DNA from: a virus
Strand: one strand, 5' to 3'
Length of the DNA: 31,582 nucleotides
IMG/VR virus record: IMGVR_UViG_3300018428_001881
Span: 1 to 31,582 of that record
How positions within the stretch are numbered: position 1 is the first letter of the stretch; every line of letters begins with the position of its first letter. The notes under the pieces are model-generated. The model saw nothing but the letters and a program-made list of their open reading frames with translations. It was not told the DNA's origin and ran no database searches. Made by a program: the position numbers and the translations under genes. Below, piece by piece: positions 21,604 to 29,176 of this stretch.

Positions 21604-21609
21604 TATAAT
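21581..21609 (+). promoter_or_regulatory. Consensus sigma70 promoter inside the peptidase gene end
   Basis: TTGACA (21581-21586), 17-bp spacer, TATAAT (21604-21609): both hexamers are perfect. It drives the 59-aa gene and the exonuclease gene. The -35 is preceded by GG, giving GGTTGAC as at 18289 and 22389. Confidence 0.9.
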
Positions 21610-21639
21610 ATAGACATTATTTAAAAATAGGAGTGCAAT

Positions 21640-21819
21640 ATGGATCAATTCCAATTTCAATACGACAAAGAAGTATCCTTTGAAAGCAATTTTAATAAAT
21701 GGAGAACTTTGAATTCAGAAGAAAGGTCGGCTTATCAAGAGCCTCAACTTTCAGAAGATGAAGCTCAAATACTTTTTAATAAATTGTTTGGTCAGTATAA
21801 AGTTCAAGGCGTTAAATAA
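21640..21819 (+). CDS. Small unknown protein, 59 aa
   Basis: ATG at 21640 follows Shine-Dalgarno AGGAG (21629-21633) and the perfect promoter at 21581-21609, so expression is very likely. The protein starts MDQFQFQYDKEVSFESNF and is hydrophilic with two short helices (LNSEERSAYQEP, SEDEAQILFNKLFGQYK). No family recognised. The stop is 2 bp before the exonuclease start. Small proteins with the strongest early promoter of a region are often host-takeover factors, which is a suggestion from context only. Confidence 0.8.
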   Translation: MDQFQFQYDKEVSFESNFNKWRTLNSEERSAYQEPQLSEDEAQILFNKLFGQYKVQGVK

Positions 21820-21821
21820 CT

Positions 21822-22361
21822 ATGTCCACCCATGCAATGATAGATATTGAAACTCTGGCTACAACGCCAGAAGCAGTAGTATTAAGTGTGGGTGGAGTAA
21901 AGTTTAATCCTTATACAAACGAAGAACCACATGCTCATTTAGAGTTTAGACTAGATATAGATGAGCAAACAGCATTGGGCAGAGACATAGACGAAGGCAC
22001 ATTGCAATGGTGGGCAAAACAACCTGAACATATAAGGGATAAAGCATTTTCAGATGAGGGCAGAACTAACTTGTCCGATTTCACTAAAACACTCAATAAA
22101 TGGTTAGTAGGCTGTGATGAAATATGGTGTCAAGGCCCACAATTTGATATGGTCATTATTGAGAATCTTTATAAGCAATATGGACACCATCAAAATTGGG
22201 CATATTGGCAGATTCGAGACAGCAGAACTGTATTCAGCATGATGGATGTAGACCCTAGAAAAGGCGTCCAAGAAGACCTACATAGTGCATTAGATGATGC
22301 AAAATGGCAGGCAAAATGCTTACAAACCTGTTTTTTCATGCTAAACATCAAAAAATCTTAA
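21822..22361 (+). CDS. DEDDh 3'-5' exonuclease (DexA/RNase T-like)
   Basis: 179 aa. The three exonuclease motifs are visible: ExoI with D8 and E10 (MIDIETLATTPEAVVLSVGG), ExoII with D109 (WCQGPQFDMVIIENLY) and ExoIII with H154 and D159 (DLHSALDDAKWQ), an HxxxxD pattern that places it in the DEDDh class. T4 DexA (exonuclease A) and the Rv2179c-like exoribonucleases have this arrangement and size. Substrate could be DNA or RNA ends; the recombination neighbours favour DNA but do not decide. The start has no separate Shine-Dalgarno and probably relies on coupling to the 59-aa gene. Confidence 0.87.
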   Translation: MSTHAMIDIETLATTPEAVVLSVGGVKFNPYTNEEPHAHLEFRLDIDEQTALGRDIDEGTLQWWAKQPEHIRDKAFSDEGRTNLSDFTKTLNKWLVGCDEIWCQGPQFDMVIIENLYKQYGHHQNWAYWQIRDSRTVFSMMDVDPRKGVQEDLHSALDDAKWQAKCLQTCFFMLNIKKS

Positions 22362-22363
22362 CT

Positions 22364-22388
22364 TTTTTACCAAAAAAAGTGGTAAAAA
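22364..22388 (+). repeat. Inverted repeat touching the -35 of the AAA+ gene promoter
   Basis: TTTTTACCA (22364-22372) and TGGTAAAAA (22380-22388), 9 bp with a 7-nt loop, ending 2 bp before TTGACT. No T tract follows on either strand, so it is a poor terminator; an operator or activator site is as likely. Confidence 0.5.
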
Positions 22389-22390
22389 GG

Positions 22391-22418
22391 TTGACTTCTG
22401 TACCAAAAGACGTATAAT
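22391..22418 (+). promoter_or_regulatory. Sigma70-type promoter of the AAA+ ATPase gene
   Basis: TTGACT (22391-22396), 16 bp, TATAAT (22413-22418). Shares the 13-mer TAAAAAGGTTGAC with the gene 32 promoter. Shine-Dalgarno GGGAG (22441-22445) precedes ATG 22451. Confidence 0.85.
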
Positions 22419-22450
22419 AGTATTATAAGTTAAACAAAACGGGAGTAAAG

Positions 22451-23485
22451 ATGACTAACTTTGTAAAAATTAAACATGGTACTTACAGAAAGAATACTGT
22501 TGAAAATACTGTATTTCCTATTGTAAAGCCACTTAACATTGGTAAGAAAGGTGCTTTTATTACTGTAGACGGTACTGAAGTACTTGGCGACCAGTTCAGT
22601 AAAATCCGAGTGCTTATTGAAGATCCTACTAGTGACCTTGAATATGTAACTCCGGCGGTATATGCCGAACAACCTAAAATCGACAACACTCCTGCAGAGC
22701 AGAAGGAAGAGTCCGATGAGCAAGCCATTGAACGTATTCGTGAAAGGTTTGATATTTTGGACAGAATGACTCATGCTGTAGCAGAAGGTACTGTAAGAGG
22801 TATGATTGTTTCAGGCCCTCCAGGTGTTGGTAAGTCATTTGGTGTTGAATCTGTTCTTGAAGATTACGACATGTTAACCGAAGTTGCTGGTAAGCCACAA
22901 AGGACTGAAGTTGTAAAAGGTTCTGTTACACCAATTGGTTTGTTCCAGACACTTTACAATAACTCCGATAAAGGTAACATCTTAGTATTTGATGACTGTG
23001 ACTCGGTGTTGTTTGATGAGGTATGTTTGAACATGCTGAAGGCTACACTCGACTCTGGTAAGAAACGATACATTACTTGGAAGTCAGAGTCCAATGCACT
23101 TCGTAGAGAAGGTATACCTGATAGGTTTGAGTTCAAAGGTGGTTGTATTTTTATTACCAACGTTGACTTTGAAAACGTTCGTTCTAAAAAGATTAAAGAC
23201 CACCTAGCGGCTCTTATGTCAAGGTGTCACTACTTGGATCTAACAATGAACAGTGCTCGTGATAAATTCCTAAGAATTAAGCAAATTGTTCGTGATGGTA
23301 TGCTTGACGAATACGAGTTTGGTAAAGATGGTGATACTGAGATCATTGACTTCATGATTGAGAACACAGACAGGTTGAGAGAAATCAGTTTGCGTATGGT
23401 TCTTAAGATTGCAGACCTTAGAAAAATGGACTCAGATAACTGGAAGTCATTAGCCAAAACTACTTGTATGAAAGGAGTCATCTAA
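22451..23485 (+). CDS. AAA+ ATPase, 344 aa
   Basis: Walker A is SGPPGVGKSF (121-130); Walker B ILVFDDCDSVLFDE (177-190); a sensor-1-like IFITNVDFEN follows near 235, and RCHYLDLTM with a helical lid domain completes the module. The N-terminal 100 residues are a separate beta-rich region plus a helix (EQAIERIRERFDILDRMTHA). It is not the gp44 clamp loader (no SRC motif or zinc) nor the CobS type. AAA+ proteins of this kind recur in marine T4-like phages with unknown task; helicase loading, remodelling or unfolding are possible. Single-gene transcription unit: own promoter and terminator. A structured 3' region follows its stop. Confidence 0.85.
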   Translation: MTNFVKIKHGTYRKNTVENTVFPIVKPLNIGKKGAFITVDGTEVLGDQFSKIRVLIEDPTSDLEYVTPAVYAEQPKIDNTPAEQKEESDEQAIERIRERFDILDRMTHAVAEGTVRGMIVSGPPGVGKSFGVESVLEDYDMLTEVAGKPQRTEVVKGSVTPIGLFQTLYNNSDKGNILVFDDCDSVLFDEVCLNMLKATLDSGKKRYITWKSESNALRREGIPDRFEFKGGCIFITNVDFENVRSKKIKDHLAALMSRCHYLDLTMNSARDKFLRIKQIVRDGMLDEYEFGKDGDTEIIDFMIENTDRLREISLRMVLKIADLRKMDSDNWKSLAKTTCMKGVI

Positions 23486-23499
23486 TATAAGTAATACTG

Positions 23500-23550
23500 C
23501 TAACGGTTCCCTGGTGCTCAAACGTTAGTCATCCCCCACTTAGAGCACCA
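23500..23550 (+). ncRNA. Candidate H-type pseudoknot in the 3' UTR of the AAA+ gene
   Basis: Two interleaved stems: CTAACG (23500-23505) with CGTTAG (23523-23528), and TGGTGCTC (23512-23519) with GAGCACCA (23543-23550). Loops are GTTCCC, AAA and a 14-nt C-rich strand. The region is conspicuously GC-rich for this genome and abuts the terminator. It could be a 3'-UTR-derived small RNA or an mRNA-stabilising element; no known riboswitch class is recognised. Confidence 0.45.
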
Positions 23551-23551
23551 C

Positions 23552-23589
23552 GAAGCCCGGGCTCCCCGGGCTTCACTTTATTTAATTTT
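23552..23589 (+). terminator. Strong GC-rich terminator before the receptor gene
   Basis: GAAGCCCGGG (23552-23561) pairs with CCCGGGCTTC (23565-23574) around CTC, followed by ACTTTATTTAATTTT. The stem is perfect; the T tract is interrupted. It insulates the receptor gene from the AAA+ gene. Confidence 0.85.
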
Positions 23590-23594
23590 AATAC

Positions 23595-23622
23595 TTGACT
23601 TTTCCATATTTCCGTGTATAAT
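23595..23622 (+). promoter_or_regulatory. Sigma70-type promoter of the TonB-dependent receptor gene
   Basis: TTGACT (23595-23600), 16 bp, TATAAT (23617-23622). Shine-Dalgarno GGAG (23642-23645) precedes ATG 23651. No late box is present, so expression should begin while the host polymerase is unmodified. Confidence 0.88.
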
Positions 23623-23650
23623 TACTATTGTTAATTAACATGGAGAAAAC

Positions 23651-25396
23651 ATGAACGAATTCGATAAGAATTTCCACATCAACTTTTCACCACTTTACTT
23701 TGCATTTGCAGTTATGATGTTTATGCTTTGGTCAAGTGAAGTACAAGGAAGTGATATAGAGGAAGTTGTTGTTACTGCTCAACAAGTAGAAACTAAAAAA
23801 GCAGATCCAATAAGTTCCAGTAGAGTTATATCTGCAATAGTAAGCGATTTTACTTATAGCCCAGGAGGCTATGGTGGCTTTGTTGGATATAACGAGCGTG
23901 GTGCTCAAACTATACACACATCAGTTATAGTAAACGGTATACCTGCTAATGACCCGGGTAGTGGCTGGTATGACTTTGGACATGATTTTGCTAGTGGGCA
24001 AACAGTAAAAGTTGTTAGCGGTGCTAACGGTGTGCTGTACGGCTCAGGTAGTATTGCTGGTACTGTATTAATACAAGACACAATCGACACAGGTGCATTG
24101 CTGAGATTAGAAGATGGCAAAGAAATAAATTATATTAGGTTAGCACCAATTGAACAATTTGAATTATCTTATGTTGCAGACGACATGGACAGTGTGCGTA
24201 ATGACAATGACGAAGAAGATGAATACACGAATACTACTGCAAGGTTTAATGTTGACGCAGGAGATTTTGTATTAGTTGGAAAGTTCACTGATTATGAATA
24301 TGATTACGATAATTGTTATGCATTTGATTTTAGTACATCAAATGACTGTGTACAAGATGGCGAACGTTATAGTGTTAGTATTAGAAATGATTATATTACC
24401 CTAGGCAGAAATTATTCTAATAGTGAATATGCAACTAATGAATCAATTACTTACACTAATGAAAGTTATAGAGACTTTCTAAGGATTGGTAATTCTCAGG
24501 AGTTAAGTAAATTTGCAGATATAACTTATGGTATTGATGTAGAAAAACTGGCATATAACACAGATTTCTTTACAAGCGAAACTGAATCTACAGTTGAAAA
24601 ATATACAGATGATAATTATGGTGCATATATTTCAGCAAATATAGATTTGATTTTGTCATACAACTTTGGTATTAGAGTTGGTAACGATGACCAAAATGCA
24701 TTAAGACTAGGTATTGAAAAAGGACCGTGGTACTTTAATGTTGGAAATAGTTTTAGAAAACCCAACTTATATGAAAAGTTTGGTGACGGTTATGTAAATG
24801 CAAGTCCTGACTTAGACTCCGAAGAGGGAGTAGGTTATGAATTAGGCTTTGGAGCATTAAGCATTTACCATTACGAGTTTGAACAAACTATACTGTATCA
24901 ACCTGCATTTGCAACTACAATAATAATTGAACCTGCTAGTATAGATCCTGAAACGGGTTTAGAAATTCCTGCTGTTACAGAAGAAATTTGGACTGACCCA
25001 ACATATTATAATGGCGGTGAATACGATACTACTGGTGTTAGGTTTGCTAACACATTAGGTCCAATCAGTTGGTCATTTAAATATACTGACACAGAGCAAC
25101 CAAGAGTACCAAAGTATTCTGCAAGTATAGATTATATGCAAGTTGTCAGAGATGTAAATCTAAGAATTAAATATGCTGTAAATTTAGATAGAGTTCCTAG
25201 TGAGTTTGATGTTCTTCCAGAAGGACAAAACTTTCTAGATGATTTACACAAAGTAAATTTTTATGCTACAAAGAAACTAGAAAATTTTGTGATTAGTTTT
25301 AAAATAGAAAATCTGTTAGATGAAGAATATGAGGTTGTTCCTTTTTATCCTAATCAAGGCAGAGAGTATTACTTGACACTAGCATACAATTGGTAA
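23651..25396 (+). CDS. Phage-encoded TonB-dependent outer-membrane receptor
   Basis: 581 aa, about the size of BtuB. Residues 1-33 are a signal peptide (hydrophobic FSPLYFAFAVMMFMLWSS, cleavage likely after VQG). A TonB box IEEVVVTAQ (36-44) begins the mature protein. A short plug domain (about 48-145) has the family phrases ERGAQTIHTSVIVNGIPAND (82-101) and VKVVSGANGVLYGSGSIAG (119-137). The barrel contains the diagnostic SFRKPNLYEKFGDG (367-380) followed by SPDLDSEEGVGYELGFG, and ends in NLLDEEYEV...GREYYLTLAYNW with the terminal aromatic used for outer-membrane assembly. C222 and C233 may form a loop disulfide; an acidic loop (about 177-191) is notable. Such proteins import scarce ligands (iron chelates, cobalamin, sugars) using TonB energy, and are often phage receptors. 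Base composition matches its neighbours. Ligand unknown. Confidence 0.93.
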   Translation: MNEFDKNFHINFSPLYFAFAVMMFMLWSSEVQGSDIEEVVVTAQQVETKKADPISSSRVISAIVSDFTYSPGGYGGFVGYNERGAQTIHTSVIVNGIPANDPGSGWYDFGHDFASGQTVKVVSGANGVLYGSGSIAGTVLIQDTIDTGALLRLEDGKEINYIRLAPIEQFELSYVADDMDSVRNDNDEEDEYTNTTARFNVDAGDFVLVGKFTDYEYDYDNCYAFDFSTSNDCVQDGERYSVSIRNDYITLGRNYSNSEYATNESITYTNESYRDFLRIGNSQELSKFADITYGIDVEKLAYNTDFFTSETESTVEKYTDDNYGAYISANIDLILSYNFGIRVGNDDQNALRLGIEKGPWYFNVGNSFRKPNLYEKFGDGYVNASPDLDSEEGVGYELGFGALSIYHYEFEQTILYQPAFATTIIIEPASIDPETGLEIPAVTEEIWTDPTYYNGGEYDTTGVRFANTLGPISWSFKYTDTEQPRVPKYSASIDYMQVVRDVNLRIKYAVNLDRVPSEFDVLPEGQNFLDDLHKVNFYATKKLENFVISFKIENLLDEEYEVVPFYPNQGREYYLTLAYNW

Positions 25397-25402
25397 TATA
25401 AT
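25373..25402 (+). promoter_or_regulatory. Sigma70-type promoter of the uvsW operon
   Basis: TTGACA (25373-25378) lies in the last codons of the receptor gene; 18 bp later is TATAAT (25397-25402), directly after the receptor stop codon. The short leader holds AAAGG before ATG 25414. Confidence 0.75.
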
Positions 25403-25413
25403 AAAGGTTAATT

Positions 25414-26871
25414 ATGCCTAAATGTGTTTTAGAAATTCGTGATGAAGTAAACGTTAAGTTCGTTGGGCTTGATGTAAAAACCAGACGAGCAATTTCCGAT
25501 GCCGCAAAATATTTTTTACCTTATGCATACCATATGCCTGCTTACAAACTAGGCAGATGGGACGGATGTGTAAGGTTCTGTGATATAGGCGGCAGAACAT
25601 ATTTAAATTTATTAGATAGACTTATTCCTATAGTTCAAAAAGCAGGATATGATATTGAAGTGCAAGATAACAGAAATGTATGGGACTTAAACTTTGAAGA
25701 AATAGACCAACTTAGATATGAAAATGTAAGTTGGCCAAAAGGTCATCCTGCAGAAGGTGAACCTATTATACTTAGAGACTATCAAGTAGAAGTAATTAAT
25801 GAGTTTTTAAAGAATCCACAGAGTTTACAGGAAGTGGCTACAGGCGCCGGTAAGACGCTCATAACAGCCGCCTTAAGCGATTGTTGTGAGCAGTATGGTA
25901 GAACTATAGTAATTGTTCCTAACAAAGACTTGGTTGTACAAACAGAACGTGATTATAAAAACTTAGGACTTGATGTTGGTGTGTTGTTTGGAGATAGAAA
26001 AGAATATGACAAAACACACACCATATGTACTTGGCAAAGTCTAAGCATAATGGAAAAGAAAAGTAAAAAGTTTGAAGCAGACTTTCCTATAGACCAGTTT
26101 TTAGCAGGAGTTGTTTGCATCATGGTAGACGAAGTACACAAAGCAAAAGCAGATGTACTTAGAAATTTACTAGGAGGTGCTTTTGCAAATGTTCCTATAA
26201 GATGGGGACTTAAAGGAACAATACCTAAAGATGAACATGAAGCAGTTGGGTGTATTTGCTCAATAGGACCTGTAACAGGAAATCTAAGCAGTAAAGAATT
26301 GCAAGACAAAGGTGTATTAGCCAACTTAGATATAAACGTGTTTCAGTTACAAGATGGTGTGCTAGGATTTAATAACTATGCACAAGAATTAAAGTGGCTG
26401 GTAACAGACAAAGATAGAGTACAACATATTAGTGATATTATTACTGGACTGAGTGGTTCAGGAAATACATTAGTATTGATTGATAGATTAGCAACAGGAG
26501 AACTACTAAATGAAATAAATCCAGAGTGGGTGTTTATAAGTGGTGACATGAAAGTTGCTGACAGACAAAAAGAATATAGAGAAGTAAGCGAAATGGATAA
26601 TAAAGTGATTGTGGCAACATATGGTGTAGCCGCAGTTGGTATTAATATTCCACGTATATTTAACTTAGTTCTTTTAGAGCCAGGAAAAAGTTTTGTGAGA
26701 GTAATACAAAGTATTGGACGTGGCATTAGAAAAGCAGAAGATAAAGATTATTTAAATGTAGTCGATATAACAAGCAATTTAAAATATAGCAAAAGACATT
26801 TGACTAAAAGGAAGGCATTCTATAAAGAGCAAGGATTTCCGTTTCAAGTGACTAAAGTGGAGTATAAATGA
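25414..26871 (+). CDS. uvsW: UvsW superfamily 2 helicase
   Basis: 485 aa (T4 UvsW is about 500). The N-terminal domain (1-115) resembles the UvsW DNA-binding extension. Helicase motifs follow: LRDYQVEVINEFL (Q-like, 120-132), Walker A VATGAGKT (141-148), IVIVPNKDLVVQTERD (Ia), DEVH box VDEVHKAKA (238-246), LKGTIPK (motif III region), and motif VI QSIGRGIRKAED. T4 UvsW unwinds R-loops and branched DNA, switching replication from origin- to recombination-dependent mode. It leads a run of overlapping genes: the next ATG overlaps its stop (ATGA). Confidence 0.95.
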   Translation: MPKCVLEIRDEVNVKFVGLDVKTRRAISDAAKYFLPYAYHMPAYKLGRWDGCVRFCDIGGRTYLNLLDRLIPIVQKAGYDIEVQDNRNVWDLNFEEIDQLRYENVSWPKGHPAEGEPIILRDYQVEVINEFLKNPQSLQEVATGAGKTLITAALSDCCEQYGRTIVIVPNKDLVVQTERDYKNLGLDVGVLFGDRKEYDKTHTICTWQSLSIMEKKSKKFEADFPIDQFLAGVVCIMVDEVHKAKADVLRNLLGGAFANVPIRWGLKGTIPKDEHEAVGCICSIGPVTGNLSSKELQDKGVLANLDINVFQLQDGVLGFNNYAQELKWLVTDKDRVQHISDIITGLSGSGNTLVLIDRLATGELLNEINPEWVFISGDMKVADRQKEYREVSEMDNKVIVATYGVAAVGINIPRIFNLVLLEPGKSFVRVIQSIGRGIRKAEDKDYLNVVDITSNLKYSKRHLTKRKAFYKEQGFPFQVTKVEYK

Positions 26872-27371
26872 AAATATTAACAGTAGATAATTCAGTATAT
26901 GAAATAGACCATGTACCTGACGAAATAGATGATATTCGCTTTTGTGTTTTTGACACAACAGATACAGAGTTTATGGATTATTACTTTTTGCCTTTAATCT
27001 TTTTAGAAAGTTTCTATGCACCAGCAATCTGTTTACAAATAGGCGAGTACAATATACAGATGCCAATGGATTGGAGCATAGCAATTACAGATGAAGATTT
27101 AAGTGGAATAGAAGTTATACCTTTAACAAGTCTCAATAATAGAGGATTCTTAACAGCAACATTAAATCCGTTATCAGGAAAATTAATTGAGTGTGAAGAA
27201 ATAAAAATTACAAACATCTATCAAGATGTAAAATGGTTTTTTCCAAAGTTAAAGCATGGACACATGCTTGTAGCACCTTTAGAATCAGGACCTGAGCCTA
27301 AATGTGCATTCTTTGTAAAAGAAGCAAATAAAATACCTAATGAAATTGACATTGGGCATTTACTAGACTAG
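26868..27371 (+). CDS. Conserved marine T4-like phage protein, 167 aa, unknown function
   Basis: Coupled to uvsW by a 4-bp ATGA overlap. The sequence is beta-rich with the phrases FLPLIFLESFYAPAICLQIG (about 41-60), YNIQMPMDWSIAI (about 62-74), VIPLTSLNNRGFLTATLNPL (about 83-102) and NIYQDVKWFFPKLKHGHMLV (about 116-135), which I associate with a protein that follows uvsW in cyanophage-type genomes. No catalytic motif. Function unknown; its constant position suggests a link to replication or recombination. Confidence 0.82.
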   Translation: MKILTVDNSVYEIDHVPDEIDDIRFCVFDTTDTEFMDYYFLPLIFLESFYAPAICLQIGEYNIQMPMDWSIAITDEDLSGIEVIPLTSLNNRGFLTATLNPLSGKLIECEEIKITNIYQDVKWFFPKLKHGHMLVAPLESGPEPKCAFFVKEANKIPNEIDIGHLLD

Positions 27372-27379
27372 GAGGAATT

Positions 27380-28117
27380 ATGAGTTTAGATAAAGATATT
27401 GAAAAAATGACCGACAAATTAAAAGGCACAAAAAGACGTTATAGAATTGAGCCTGGTAATTATGGCGGTGAAATGGTAGTTGGCGAAGTTTCAGAAGAAT
27501 TTGTCAATTACTGGATAGACAGAGACCATTATGATTTAATGGAACAGGTGTTGAACACTGGAGAAGGTGCTGATGAAGATGAAAACCCAGATGATAATTC
27601 TCCAGAAGTAAAAGAAGATTTTACATACTGGCATGATTGTGATGAGTACGAACACTTGAATGGTGCTTTTTCAGATGGTACTTGGACAGTATACGAAGTT
27701 CCAGCAGACGGTTCAGATGATTGGGACTGGGAAAAAGAAATTTTCGAAGGAGAAGCAAATCATATATATGGCAGAGAATGTTACTTTGATAATAGCACAC
27801 CAGATGATATGGAAGACTATGTTCCTGTGTTGTCTTTTATGAGTGTGGAAAAAGGTAATTTTGGTGTTTGCTTTTTAGATTTAGAAGGCGAAGAGTTTGA
27901 CCCTGAAAAATTACGTTTTGGATCTTGTGAAAGTAATTTAGCAGATTTAGTTGAAACTGTATATTACGGTAAAGAAGAATTAGAACTCAATTACGACTAT
28001 GCAGATACAACTGGTAAAAGTTATGAAGTACAAGTTGGATATATGAATACGAAATGGAGAGATGATCCGGATCAGTATACTGTAGAATATTTAGAGGAAG
28101 AAGGATATTTTGATTAA
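27380..28117 (+). CDS. Very acidic unknown protein, 245 aa
   Basis: Shine-Dalgarno AGGAGG-like (TAGGAGGAAT, 27370-27379) precedes ATG 27380. Asp, Glu, Tyr and Trp dominate, with acidic clusters GEGADEDENPDDNSPE (about 56-71) and DGSDDWDWEKEIFEGE (about 110-125), and a C-terminal YTVEYLEEEGYFD. No family recognised. The charge profile is that of a DNA mimic or a flexible adaptor, but this is only composition. The stop overlaps the next start (TAATG). Confidence 0.8.
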   Translation: MSLDKDIEKMTDKLKGTKRRYRIEPGNYGGEMVVGEVSEEFVNYWIDRDHYDLMEQVLNTGEGADEDENPDDNSPEVKEDFTYWHDCDEYEHLNGAFSDGTWTVYEVPADGSDDWDWEKEIFEGEANHIYGRECYFDNSTPDDMEDYVPVLSFMSVEKGNFGVCFLDLEGEEFDPEKLRFGSCESNLADLVETVYYGKEELELNYDYADTTGKSYEVQVGYMNTKWRDDPDQYTVEYLEEEGYFD

Positions 28118-28644
28118 TGGATTTAAAAAAGATAATTCGGAACGTACCTGATTTTCCAGTTAAAGGTATACAGTTTAAAGACATAAGCAGTATATTAGAA
28201 AATCCAGATGCATTTAAATACTCTATTGATAAAATTACTGCATACTGTAAGAAATCGGGTATAACACACATTGTGGCTCCAGATGCCAGAGGGTTTATAT
28301 GGGGTGCTCCTGTTTCTTATAAATTAAATATTCCTTTTATAATGGCTAGAAAAGCAGGAAAACTTCCCCCACCTGTCAGTAGTTACTCATACAAATTAGA
28401 GTATGGTGAAGCAACATTAGAAATACCAGAGTCAGTTAATTTAAAAGACGGCTCAAAGGTATGCATTATTGATGATGTGTCTGCTACAGGCGGCACAGCA
28501 AATGCTATGGTAGGTTTATTACAGAAAGCAGGTGCAGATGAAATATATTATGCTTGTGTTATGGATTTAAAATTTTTACAAGGAACTAAAAAACTACTTG
28601 ACTATTGTGGAGTAGAAAGTTATAGTGTAGTAGATTATGAGTAA
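28117..28644 (+). CDS. apt: Adenine phosphoribosyltransferase
   Basis: 175 aa, normal APRT length. The N-terminal IIRNVPDFPVKGIQFKDISS (6-25) is the family hood motif, APDARGFIWGAPVSYKL (54-70) the adenine-site loop, RKAGKLPPPVSSYSYKLEYG (78-97) the flexible loop, and VCIIDDVSATGGTANAM (115-131) the PRPP-binding motif. It makes AMP from adenine and PRPP. The next gene encodes an MTA/SAH nucleosidase, whose product is adenine, so the two form a complete salvage step. Translationally coupled on both sides (TAATG; ATG 28637 inside its end). Confidence 0.95.
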   Translation: MDLKKIIRNVPDFPVKGIQFKDISSILENPDAFKYSIDKITAYCKKSGITHIVAPDARGFIWGAPVSYKLNIPFIMARKAGKLPPPVSSYSYKLEYGEATLEIPESVNLKDGSKVCIIDDVSATGGTANAMVGLLQKAGADEIYYACVMDLKFLQGTKKLLDYCGVESYSVVDYE

Positions 28645-29176
28645 TTTAATTTTTATTGCATTGCAATCAGAAGCACCTACTATGGAAAAATGGGATAATG
28701 TACATTTTACAGGCGTAGGTAAAGTAAATGCCGCAATGGTGGCGTCTGCAATGATACAAGAGTTTAGACCTAAAACAGTCTGGAATTTTGGAACTGCAGG
28801 TGGTATAACTGTACAAGGTGGATTACACGAAGTTACAAAATTTGTTCAACGTGATATGAAATGCTGTGAGTTTGGTTTTGAATTAGGTCAAACACCTTTC
28901 GAACCAAGCAGTAAAATTATAGATTTTGGAAAAGGATTGACATGTAGTACAGGCGATAATTTTGTTAGTGATCCAAATTTAGAAATACCTGCAGATGTTG
29001 TAGACATGGAGGCGTATGCTATTGCAAAAGTTTGCCAATACCACAATGTAAATTTTAGATGTTTTAAATATATAAGTGATAGTGCAGATGAAAATGCAAC
29101 TAAGGAATGGCATGAAACTGTAGCAGACGGTGAACAGTTTTACATTAATACATATTTGGAAACTGTAAATGGCTAA
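28637..29176 (+). CDS. MTA/SAH nucleosidase-like phosphorylase-fold enzyme
   Basis: 179 aa, shorter than cellular enzymes (about 230). The fold's landmarks are present: IALQSEAP with E12 (general acid region), FTGVGKVNAAMVAS (24-37), VWNFGTAGGI (48-57), CSTGDNFVSD (103-112), VVDMEAYAIAKVC (121-133) whose M123-E124 pair contacts ribose, and YISDSADENA with D148 (catalytic Asp position). By these motifs it should hydrolyse 5'-methylthioadenosine and/or S-adenosylhomocysteine to adenine. Its overlap with the APRT gene supports adenine recycling to AMP. Substrate preference versus purine nucleoside phosphorylase cannot be fixed from sequence. The next start overlaps its stop. Confidence 0.87.
   Translation: MSNLIFIALQSEAPTMEKWDNVHFTGVGKVNAAMVASAMIQEFRPKTVWNFGTAGGITVQGGLHEVTKFVQRDMKCCEFGFELGQTPFEPSSKIIDFGKGLTCSTGDNFVSDPNLEIPADVVDMEAYAIAKVCQYHNVNFRCFKYISDSADENATKEWHETVADGEQFYINTYLETVNG

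Noticed and set aside
22451-23485. AAA+ protein as CobS cobaltochelatase or gp44 clamp loader
   Set aside because: It lacks the CobS-type N-terminal pattern and the gp44 SRC motif; only the generic AAA+ Walker motifs are shared.
25953-26726. Long minus-strand open frames opposite uvsW
   Set aside because: They are frame shadows of a strongly coding plus-strand helicase; Leu/Ser-rich with no ribosome sites or promoters.
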